NCBI GenBank assembly: GCA_030248225.1
Contig: JASANE010020314.1
Span: 1 to 64,000 of the forward strand
DNA length: 64,000 bases
Direction: 5' to 3'
From: Trileptium ribeirensis
Taxonomy: Eukaryota > Nematoda > Enoplea > Enoplida > Thoracostomopsidae
Part shown: positions 49,371 to 59,905 of the stretch, piece by piece
Layout of the letters: each line of letters starts with the position of its first letter
Position numbering within the stretch: the first letter of the stretch is position 1
Notes under the pieces: generated by a model
Seen by the model: only the letters and a program-made list of their open reading frames with translations
Told to the model about the DNA's origin: nothing
Databases searched by the model: none
Translations under genes and position numbers: made by a program

Positions 49371-49544
49371 CTTTTGACACCATATACAAAACGTTGTTAC
49401 AGAAAAAACTAGGATTTCAATGTTTATAGTGCGTAATAAATATACTACAGAGGCAATGATGAAAAATGAAGCAAAAAGACAACTAAAAACTTCACTGTAT
49501 TCAGCATTTGTCAACAACGACATGCTATCATGTCAGGGTTGCAT

Positions 49545-50225
49545 CAGCTTAAAGTTCGATCGTTCGTGGACGCTCCCTGTCATGGTAGCATTAGTTTATA
49601 AATTCGATCGTTCGTGGACGCTACCCTGTCAGGGTAGCGTCAGCTTATAAATACGATCGTTTGCAGACGCTACCCTGTCAGGGTAGCGTCAGCTTATAAA
49701 TACGATCGTTTACAGACGCTACCCTGCCAGGTAGCATCAGTTTATAAATACGATAGTTTGCGGACGCTACTATGCCAGGAAGCATTAGGTTATAAATAAA
49801 ATCGTTTGCGGACGCTACCCTGCAAGGAAGCATCAGCTTATAAATACGATGGTTCGTGGATGTTACGCTGTTACGATAGCATTGGCTTATAAAAAAGATT
49901 GTTCGTGGACGATACCTTGTCATGGTAGCATTAGCTTATAAAACGATTGTTCGTGGACGCTAACATGTCAGGGTAGCATTAGCTTACAGAAAAGATCGTT
50001 CGTAGACGCTAAACTGTCATGGTAGCATTAGATTATAAAAAAGATAGTTCGTGGACGCTAACATGTCAGGGTAGCATTAGCTTATAAATACAATAGTTTG
50101 TGGACGCTATCCTACCAGGGTAGCATTAACTTATAAATACGATCACTCGTGAACGCTACCCTGTCAAGGTGGCATTAGCTTATAAAAAAAGATCGGGCGT
50201 AGACGCTACCCTGTGCCCGCAGCAA
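49545..50225 (+). repeat. 49-bp hairpin minisatellite, left block
   Basis: About 13 copies of GATCGTTCGTGGAC, GCTACCCTGTCAGGGTAGC and ATTAGCTTATAAATAC. The middle part is a perfect inverted repeat (9-bp arms). Spacing is 49-62 bp. The array begins about 230 bp after the receptor stop codon. Confidence 0.92.
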
Positions 50226-50228
50226 TAA

Positions 50229-50712
50229 TGCGCGAGTAAACTTAAGGTGACCCCGCCAACTATTCTATTTCGTACTTTTTCATAAAATTTGTCACAGAAC
50301 GCTTTTTGGTCAATTGAAATTCGGCGTAAAACTGTTCGCGAACACACCGCTCGCAATTTAAATTTAACCATTTTGAGTTCGCGAAACTTCAAGTAAAATT
50401 ACCGAAATTTTTTAGAACGAAAAATTGTCGATTTGATTGTGACGTCACTTTAGCATTAAATTTGTTCGCGAACACTGAATAATCCAAATTTAAATATTAG
50501 GCATTAGGGAACAATATTTCTGCAAATTGAAATCGCTGAAATTCTGTCCGAACACATGGTATAATTTCTGGCACTTGAATTTGTTTTTGCCAATTTTCGG
50601 TTAGCGAAAAACCGAATGAAATTAAGGCTATTTTGGTAACAAGGTTTGCGACTCAATATCGGTAATGACCAAATATGATGGTTGGCGGAGTCACACTAAG
50701 TTTACTCACGCA
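50229..50712. mobile_element. Harbinger-like MITE (484 bp) inside the minisatellite
   Basis: Inverted ends TGCGCGAGTAAACTTAAGGT and, on the minus strand from the right, TGCGTGAGTAAACTTAGTGT, continuing to CCGCCAAC for about 33 bp. The insert is flanked by TAA on both sides (50226-50228 and 50713-50715), matching the 3-bp TWA target preference of PIF/Harbinger elements. It has no ORF for transposase. The interior has TTCGCGAACAC motifs in both orientations. Confidence 0.8.
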
Positions 50713-51180
50713 TAACTTATAAAAAAGATCATTCGTGGACGCTAACCTATCAGGATAGCATTAGCTCATAAAAAATATTGTTCGTGGACGCTACCCTGTC
50801 AGAATAGCATTACCTTATAAATACGATCGTTCGTGGTCGCTACTCTGTCAGGGTAGCATTACGTTATAAATTCGATCGTTCGTGGACGCTACCCTGTCAC
50901 GGTAGCATTAGCTTATAAAGTCGATCGTGCCTGGACGCTACCCTGTCTGGGTAGTATTAACTTATAAATACGATCGTTCGTGGACGCTACCCTGTCAGGG
51001 TAGCATTATCTCATAAATTCGATCTTTCGTGGACGCTACCCTTCCAAGGTAGCATTAGCTCATAAATACGATCGTTTGTGGACATCACCCTGTCAAGGTA
51101 GCATTAGCTTATAAAGTGAATCGTTCGTAGACGCTACCCTGCCAGGGTAGCATTAAATTATAAATACGATCGTTCGTGAA
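50713..51180 (+). repeat. 49-bp hairpin minisatellite, right block
   Basis: About nine further copies of the unit seen at 49545-50225, resuming straight after the MITE. One block split by a later insertion is the simplest reading. Confidence 0.9.
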
Positions 51181-51464
51181 CAATTTTCGATATAAGAATG
51201 TATAATAGAAATACTTCTGCAATATCTAGTGATATATTATGGTATAATAAAATATTTATCGCTGGGTGTGCACCAGATAAAATAGGATACTTCCACTCCA
51301 CAAAAAAATGCTTGATTTCTATAAATCATGAAACCAATAGCAAACATGACAGTATAGTTTTTGTGTTCTAACCGAGACTACGCCAACGCCATACATAGGA
51401 ATCTTACACTCACTGTGGGAAATTATACAATAGATACGAGATACCATTAACTTTTTTGTTCTTA

Positions 51465-51844
51465 TGCGGGATTCACGTTATAATGTCCCCAACAGTTGGA
51501 ACTTTTGTCCCCCTGTAGTGTAGACTATACCGTAAAGACGGTCATAGTGACACCCACACCATATAACAAAATATGAGGGTGTCGGGCACACCCCTAGATA
51601 CCTCATTTTGGCAATGTAGTATTTCGCTGTTTTATGCTTGCCAATGCGGTGTTTCTAGGGTATCCTGTAGGCCCTATGTAAAATGACCCCACGGGGTGGC
51701 GGAAGCTAGCTTTGTTTGAAATTTATTTGAAACTTTGTTCAAAAACACAGGGGTGTCTAAGACACCCTGTAGTCTAGGGTGTGCCTGCCACTGTGTGGGT
51801 ACATAAGTTCCAAGTGGTGGGGACATTATAACGTGAATCCCGCA
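51465..51844. mobile_element. Harbinger-like MITE (380 bp)
   Basis: The inverted ends TGCGGGATTCACGTTATAAT ... GTCCCCA are near-perfect for about 28 bp and continue imperfectly to GGAACTT. Flanked by TTA on both sides (51462-51464 and 51845-51847), a TWA target. The interior is GC-richer (GGGTGTCGGGCACACCC) and non-coding. Its ends are unrelated to those of the MITE at 50229, so two families are present. Confidence 0.82.
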
Positions 51845-51968
51845 TTATAGTGACGCATTTGTCCCAGCGCACATTGCACTTCAATGCACTCACTAATCGA
51901 ATTTGCACAATGTGACATTATTCGCTCACTTTGTGACTTTCATTACGGAACTGAGTAACAGCTAATAG

Positions 51969-52030
51969 ATAGTGTAGTGACAAGAGTACGATTCTCACAC
52001 CAAAACGATCTATGTTCAATCCGCAGCGGC
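51969..52030 (+). repeat. tRNA-like SINE head
   Basis: AGATAGTGTAGTGACAAGAG (box A type) and ATGTTCAATCCGC (box B type) are spaced as in a tRNA, like the heads at 17061 (minus), 22412 and 37237. The acceptor arm is not paired. Confidence 0.4.
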
Positions 52031-54255
52031 TGCAAAATTGTTCAGATGAGTACGGAATACAAATTAGTTGAAGACATAATGGGTTAAATGTAAGAAATTA
52101 AAACCCTTAATTTTATATAAAAATCAGCATGTTTAACTGTATGCTTCGCTGATGCTGTCAGCTTTGCAATATATGTACTTTTTAAACGTTTAGTGAAATT
52201 GTTTGAGCTAAATATTGGGAGAATGACAGAATAATCGATGTGTATTTAAATTTAAAATCGTACGTTTTCTAATCGTAAAGCACATTTTTGTCAAAGCCTC
52301 ATGGCTGTGACATTGTTTTGGGATTTTGTCTGTCTCTGGGTATGATCCATCATTTACTTTACTTATTTGGTTACAAATGTCAGCAGAACTAGTTAACCCT
52401 TTTGAGTTAACATATTTTCACTACACTATCTCTCTACTTATGAATGGGTCCAATTTTCAGTCTCGGAAGTCGTCGTCATAACGCCCTACGAAAGCGGCGC
52501 CCGACCTCAGATGCGATATTTGACAAATTCTAATACGTGGTAAAATGGAATTTAAAATACAGGCATTGAATATGGCTGTTACAAGGATACACCGTGCCGC
52601 TACACAACATATTATAGATAGTCAACTGCTCAGTATTGTATAATATTACATGAAAAATGCTAGAATTTCGTACAAATTTCTAAATTTGTCGAAATATATC
52701 ATTTTCCCTGAAAATATCTGAAATGAGTAAAATTTTGCTGAAAACACAATTCGGTTTAATAGCTGTTTCATTTTTATAAGGCAGTTTCCATAGATTTTTA
52801 ACTCTACATTAAAATATCGTTTTATAATCACATAATATTAGCTTTTGGAATAGTTAGAAAAATTAGTGCCACGATACTTCATGGGCGTTGTAAAAAACCT
52901 ACTGTTCATTCATTCCACCAAGTAAACGTTGTAAACAGCCATATTAAAAAGTAAGCTGGTTTTACCAAGAAAAGGGGTGTCATGTAAAATATACGCCAAA
53001 ATGTGAGCGTAGGTATAAACCAAAATTTTACTCAGTCAATCAAATACTAATTTATTTCAGTTCGATGATTTTACACCACCCGCACCGGGCCCCGCGGAAA
53101 CATTATTACAACAGTGAGTTGTTCTTTGTATTTCTGCCGACAGGAGACATCATGTATTTTCGACCTGTAAACCGTTAGTCGTTATAATTCTGCTATCATG
53201 TTTTGAGCTAATTAAAGTTTATCATTTTGTCGCGATAATAGATTTTTGGTATTACTAATACCATGCATGTACACTTTAAAGTCAGATCGATTGGCAAAAA
53301 GGCAGATAGTAACAAGTAAATCTGCCAATCTCGCAGGAATGTAAAGTCAAAATGAAATCACTATAATTGCATTTACCATGTAATTCCTAATGCAAAACAC
53401 GTTTGTCCATCAGTTTCTCTCGTTTTGAAACAAAATTACTCAAAGCTCTGCTTTCTAAACCTTTATATAACTCTTCAGTTATCAGTAGTCCATACTTGAC
53501 ACACTCGCTTCGTTTTCCCTCGTTGCACAAGTAACCACTTAGTGCTTTAAGTAAAACAATAACGTGAAATGGACATGTATTTTTGTCAAGATTGATAATG
53601 CTTATCAAATAACATTACTCAGCTAACACTCAACAATCGTCATCATATGTTTTTATTAGAGATTATTAAAAGATAAGGTCATTAGAGTTCTCAAGTGATA
53701 GCTTAGTTTTGGAATTTTAAAGACCCGGCGCCGAGCCATGTCCGAAATGGGATGGATGATGGCTTGACCTGATATCTTGAAAAGGCCGCCGGAAACCCGG
53801 CTCAAATGAAAATTGGGCTAGACAGGCTGAAAAACTTGAAGTAGTTGATATGCTTACTTCTAAAAATGTTTTCTTTCCGAACTGGAATATCACAAATTGT
53901 AATCGTGTACATAGATGGGAAAAATTGATTAATGCATGATCATTTGTCTTAAGATAATCAAACGAGTTGACAAAATAAGTCCGATGTGGGTTCCTTTTGA
54001 AAAGCACTCAAAAAGTTCGACCTTGACCTTAGTATCCATCTTAGGCAATGTGGTAATCTATCGAATTCAGCAAAGGCTCCTAAGTAATTTGGATCCTTAC
54101 CGATAATTTCAAAATTTCATGCTGCCGTGTTCAGTTTTGAGCGCAGGAATTATGTCACAATAGCTGAACAAGCTGTTTCATATTGATAAAAGTGTCTTAA
54201 ATTATACTTTATTATTATTAATTTTGGCATATATTTTAGCTTTTATTAATAGGTG
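52031..54255. other. AT-rich intergenic DNA, nothing recognised
   Basis: Only short frames (up to 96 codons at 53717-54007, minus) with no known motif. Confidence 0.4.
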
Positions 54256-54415
54256 CAGTTGGTGTAGGAGTTTTTCTAAAAGTAGCACAGTTTCAGTAGA
54301 AATTTTTCTAATGGTATGTATCATATTTCTGTAGAGGTTTTTCAAAAAGCGACACAATTTCTGTAGCACCTTGTCAAAAAGTGACACAGATCATGTAGCA
54401 GTTTTTTCTAAAAAC
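54256..54415 (+). repeat. Degenerate short tandem repeat, about 40 bp
   Basis: Four loosely similar units of the form TTTTTC(T/A)AAAAAG(T/C)(A/G)ACAC, then AGTTTC(A/T)GTAG. Confidence 0.5.
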
Positions 54416-54719
54416 TTAGCCACAATGTGTGGTGACTGCACAAGCTTTATGTGAACGCTGCATTGTTGGTCTGATTTTGCAGATCAATTCATCCTCTATA
54501 TGTTTGCACATGCAGTTCTGCTATTTTCAAGTATATTTACAGACGCAATCGAGACCCAGTAATATTAGTTTTTCGGGGACAAATTGTATCATCACCCTTC
54601 AATTTTAAAGTAAATGATTTATGGTGAGCATTGTGACGGTCGTTTAAAACGTAAGCCCAAGTAACATTGAAAGGCAATACGTTATAACGTTAGAAAAAAG
54701 TACAGTTTAGTTCTGGAGT

Positions 54720-54830
54720 TCCGGAGCCGGCATCCCTACCCGCCTAAGGCTTAGGTTATGGCTCATGTGAGGTACTAAGGTTTAGGCATAGTATACGCAG
54801 AACGGCATGGAATGCTATTGACCCCTTCCC
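54720..54830 (-). repeat. Dispersed AAGCCTAAG repeat, copy 3
   Basis: The minus strand reads GCATTCCATGCCGTTCTG, then CCTAAACCTTAG and CTAAGGCTTAGGCGGG, the same order as at 33390. Confidence 0.45.
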
Positions 54831-55264
54831 CCCTTGCGAGTTAACAACACCATACAGCCGTGCATTTATTCATCACTGATTAAAAGACGGAAGCTTTTGA
54901 AGTTTGTAACTTAGATAACGATTTATGTCCAAGCACTTAGCAGAATACAGCTTGACATGATTTTGAAGCTATTTCAAAAAAACCCGCTGTTCCGATATAG
55001 ATTCTTTTATGTTTACATATAGCATTCGACCTAGTCCGACCTTGTAGATCAAAAACGCTTTTATATGATTCGAATTGCATGATGATGTGCGAAAAAATAC
55101 ATATGCATAAACGGTGTACGGTAGACGCAAAATTTGGTCGGACCGGACGCGCTATTTCACGGTCATTATGTATAATAGGCAAAATAGCTGGAAATAACAT
55201 GTGATGTTATCAATAGGTACAATCAAATGCGTGTACCATCATTCATGCGCTATTCTGGGTTGCG

Positions 55265-55545
55265 AGAAGAGTGTGCGTAACAACATTGAATTGTTGTTAT
55301 AAAGCGGTAACATTCGAGTGTACCAAATGAGCAGAACTTAACAGCTTTGTAATGTTGTTATATAAAACAGCTTATGCGTAACGACGCACCAAAGTTTTTA
55401 CGCTGAACACGCTTTTCGTAACAACTCATGAAATTCGTAACATACTGTCGAACAAAATGTTTTGATACACACGTGTATATATGCTGACGATATCGAGCAG
55501 GTGCACACATTTCTCTGCGAATGACGTATAAGTCATCTAAACGCA
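55265..55545 (-). repeat. GTTACGC block plus tag repeat, minus orientation
   Basis: GTGCGTAACAACATT, CTTATGCGTAACGACG and TTCGTAACAACTC motifs (55274-55445) are followed by the tag (minus strand GAGAAATGTGTGCACCTGCT, then CGATATCGTCAGC). This is the 24.1-24.6 kb arrangement reversed, but more decayed. Confidence 0.65.
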
Positions 55546-55559
55546 TATATAACTGTTGA

Positions 55560-58500
55560 CATCTGAGTCAAATTGACAAAACAAAGAACATACTTCGTGC
55601 GACGACGATTAAATCTGTGCAAATTTTGGCTGGAAAAGTGTTTTAACCATTTTTACCTGTTATGTTAGTGCGAATAGTAAACCGCCATAGGCATATTACT
55701 AAAAAATGAGCCAAATCAACTCAACCATTCTCATCGTGCACGCGCAATAAATTTGGTCTCATTTAGTTCTAGAACTATACTGTTCAACACCATACAGCTT
55801 TGAAACAAACAACCAAAAACTGATTTCACAAATTCTTAATTCCTATAGTGGTACAATATTTTGTTTTTGCTTTGTTGTTGCCTCTTCTTGCTGCGTTGAC
55901 TACCTGAGAAGGTAAAACGTTCCATGCCGATAGCTCGATACGCAAAGAAGTGACGTGCAAATTGCCATTTTTTATTTAAATTTTGCGTTTGTTCGTATTC
56001 ATGACCTCGAAATCGGAAACAATTCTGCCGTCGCAACAGTAAATTTGGGTCTATATTTAACATACCACGAAATATTTTGTGAGCCAAGATAAGAGCAGAA
56101 CTCATTCTTGTAGTTTCAAGCGACTGTCGATATAAATACTTTAAGCGTTGATTATATGACTATGTCGAAACAGATGTAGCTAATTTAGTTGCTCACCTCT
56201 GATATATTTATATCAATGCTACATACAAATACATACGAAATATATACAAATTCCGAATGAAATTTGTAAATTTTTCGTGATTTTAAGCACATATATATGC
56301 ATATAGGTCTTAACAAATCTAAGGCAATACGCTAGGAGCCCAGCAGTTATCCCAGAGGTTCTCATCCAGGGTGTGTCCCAAATGAGTTCTCCCTTAGGGT
56401 GTACTTAGTTAGTGTTCTTTGGGTTCGAGATCTCCCTTAGTTCGTGGACTCTTTGGGAACGCCGGCCCTGGTTCCGATTCCATTTGGAATATCCGTGAGA
56501 TGAGAAGATTGATTCCAAATTCATAATACACCTCTCCCCACAGATAAACGAATATCTAATGTTTTATGTGAAGATAGTATATCCATAGAAATTGGACTAC
56601 CGATCGGCGGATGAGACAAAAGAGTCATTCCTCTATACAAAAAGGTAAACGCGCAATGTCTATACGTTGACGGATAGATACATATGACGATCACATTCGG
56701 ATGTAAGTTTGGGTTCAAGATTGGGCGTTGGTATATCTTACATATATTTAGAGATTAGTGACAATCAATAATAATTTCTGTAATCTTAATAGTAAATCCT
56801 TTAATAAGCTGCGCTTTGAAGTTGTTTAAATTTGAAAACATCTAGCTTGCCAGCTTGCCAGACGTAAACATCGGAGTTGTGCTGAAGATACAATGGGAAA
56901 ATCATGTAAAATTTCGGCATTAGACCAAATTTTGAGGTGGAATCCCATTGTTTTCCTCTTTCCTTTGAAGACCAGTGGTTTATGGAAAATTGTAAAATTG
57001 CAAACTTTGAAACTTTTCCAATTTGATCAACCAAATAAGATCGCAAACAGGGGTGACAAGAAATCACATCTGATTGGACGGTGACAAAAGTGTGTGTCAT
57101 AATATCGGCAAAAATGTCGAGGTCAGAATAGACGTCCTACTTTTACGAATCATTTCGACTTCAGCAACGAGAAGTTCTCTATATTCTTATATTCTACTGT
57201 CCGGCTCCGACGCATATGACTGTTGTTGTTACGCAGATGCCTTGAATCGAGACTTGAGTTCGGGGACGGGTAGCGATGGCACTCACAGGACGCTTCCTAA
57301 CCGTCGGTATGTATCGGTAAAGGCATTGCCCTAGGACGGAGGTTTATTTTCCCAAGGTTAGGCTATAGCTAGGTATAAATCATGTATATGTATACCCTCC
57401 AATTCATAAGGCTGAACGTAGCTAGTCTAACTGCCGTGAGTAAATGTCTGCCTTCGGCCGCGATGCAAGCCCTTTCTTTCTGGAACAACGACACCAAAAA
57501 TATTTCTTTATTAATGAGGTTCCAATCCAGCGTCTTAATGTGGTTTGTTGGGGTAGGATACAGCCGCAGTCTTTCTGATTTCCCGTGATATTAGGTAGGT
57601 CCCAGTATAAATTATGCGGATGCTTTAGATCCTATTTTGAATATTTTATTGAGCAGAGTTAGGGATTTAGAGAATTTTTCCTGAGCCGATCACGGTTGCG
57701 AATTTCACTGCTGGTAATTTATACGAGTAAGGAATACTTTGGGTGCAACACTATGCAGAATATGATTTTAAAAAAATTGGTATTTTAGCTCAATGTTCGG
57801 TGCTCATACAACGCCTGGGTCCTTATAGGTGACGTTTTAAGTAGGAGGAAGTAGTCCTTCACGGGTCACGTCTAAAATCCTCTGAGAGCAAGAAATTTAT
57901 TGCTACTTATTTTAAAAAATTGGGGCTTCGGAACCGAACGTTTTCCCTTGGCCAGGGTTAGCATCGGATACAAAATATAATTTTAAGTGGATTATGCTTA
58001 ATATGTTGTGAAACTGTGGAGTACACACGGACTTGGTAATGCGCTAATAAACTAAAATACGCCCAGTCACAATCCTATTTTGCAAAAAGCGATCGGTGAC
58101 CGCAATGCGTGACGGCTGACAAATTCAGCTATTTTTGTACACTGTTATGTGTATATACGTAGCTCCTGAATGGTTTGGAGGATTTTGTTTACATTTGGCG
58201 GTTGGTTTCGCTGCCACTGACACTTTGGAGCTCGTGACGAATAGACATATATAGCTATATGGCATATATAGCATATATGGCTAGTGATATAACGTTACCA
58301 TCACAACATCTTGTCATTACTCCAGCTCTACGGTTTGGATGCGCTGTTAAAGTTTGCTATTGTTACACGCTACCTTCATTGCAGATTCACTGGTTCTCCA
58401 GATTCTGCTGGTTGCACATTCTCTTGTTATGTTAATAATTTGAATCATATGGTCTTGTAGTTTTTTGTTCGCTAGAAATTTTTCCCTAATCATATATTTT

Positions 58501-59350
58501 CGATGATTGATATTTAGAAGGTTGCTAACCGCTGAGACATATTTTGATCAGTAATATGGATGGGCTGAAGTGAATCTGATGTTTTGTTTGGAACAATTGC
58601 AACGATTAGTGTCCAATTTTCTATAATCATTTCCTGGCTACTGTCCGTGAGCCGTAAGTTGGTCCGCCATGTTCTAGTTAAACCCAATTTCAGGTTTAGT
58701 AAGTTGGTGTGGGATTTGATTTGGAGTATGGTATAGCGTGTTGTCTTGAACACAAAATAGATAACATTTGGAGAATGTGTGCAACTATATATCTAAACTT
58801 GTGTGGTGTTATATTAGATGCAGTAATTTCTGAGTAAACAAGTTCTATCAAACCATATATCATTGATACTAGTGCAGTTCAGCTTATTACATTTATATTG
58901 CAGTTGTTTGTCAGGTTTTAGGCTCTATGAACAACAACATTTCATACAGTTTATAAAACAATGAGTGAAAATTTATAATGGAAAAGTGACGCTTGTAGGC
59001 TTTACCAGTACGCTTTTATTCAGTGTTGCTTTCTGATGATTTCATATAAATTACTAATTACACGTGGTATTTGACTGTATTATTTTGTGTTGTATAGCTA
59101 ATGCTTCATTATGTTAAGTAAAAACTTCCGCGTTATTAAACTAAAATGCAGCGATCAACTAGATTGATGATTTTTATTTTTAATTAGATTTTTACTTAGT
59201 TAATTCTAATTTATAGGTTGTTGTCCTACGCCTGTGAATTATTGAAGCTTTTACTGCTCCTTTTCGGATGTACTTTATGCTTTCAATCACTTTTATCGTA
59301 ATGTGAGCATTTACTCTGACACTGGATTAGTACTTGGTTTCTTTAGGGTG
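55560..59350. other. Intergenic DNA, no gene recognised
   Basis: 56330-56480 has a CCAGGGTGTGTCCCAAATGA-type and GCCGGCCCTGG patch that recalls hAT-type ends, without a proven partner. Frames at 56801-57334 (up to 99 codons) overlap on both strands and lack motifs. 58245-58285 is a short TATATGGC repeat. Confidence 0.4.
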
Positions 59351-59359
59351 TTTTAACTA

Positions 59360-59520
59360 AGTACCGCGAAGGGCGTAAATGAAATGTTGGCCATGCCGTT
59401 CTCGACACACTAAACGTTAGGTCCTTTTATGAGACATACCCGTAGCCTACGTCGGGGAATTGCAGCCCCACGAATCTCCCCGCTATAAGCTGTTCCCCTT
59501 TCCAATGTCGTAACGTAACG
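59360..59520 (+). repeat. Dispersed AAGCCTAAG-family repeat, copy 4
   Basis: GGCCATGCCGTTCTCGACAC and CCCCGCTATAAGCTGTTCCC, then TTTCCAATGTCGTAACG align in order with 33410-33540; the AAGCCTAAG part is mostly lost. Confidence 0.4.
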
Positions 59521-59744
59521 TCTCTCTGTGTTCTACATGTACACTGGACACACATTCCGTATTAGGTTATTGTAATTTCGGACTTTGAAAATGTTTACTT
59601 GCAGCCTACTAGTGAACGATGTTGACAAGCATAGAAAGTCTAAGTGACCTACGAGATGGTTACACTGTCCTTAACTACAAAGAGTTAGGTACAGGTAATG
59701 TGAATGTGATAAGTAATTACATTCTGGTAACTAGCGCACAAAGT

Positions 59745-59905
59745 AGTGTTCGCGAACAACAAAACACGCTTTTCTGTTCGCGGACAGTGACATGTTACAT
59801 TATTCTAATTAAATTGGATTAAATATCGCACTCGCATAACTAATTCATGTTTGCGAACAACAATTGATAGGAGCTGCGCTATGTAGTCTGCATGTTTGTT
59901 CGCTA
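59745..59905. repeat. Cluster of GTTCGCGAAC palindromes
   Basis: GTTCGCGAACAAC (59748), GTTCGCGGACAG (about 59778), GTTTGCGAACAAC (59848) and GTTCGCTAACA (about 59896) lie within 160 bp. The same motif appears inside the MITE at 50229-50712, so this may be a relative's remnant. Confidence 0.4.

Noticed and set aside
57074..57334. 86-codon ORF in a GC-richer patch
   Set aside because: No domain, no splice or start context, and a neighbouring opposite-strand frame of similar length.
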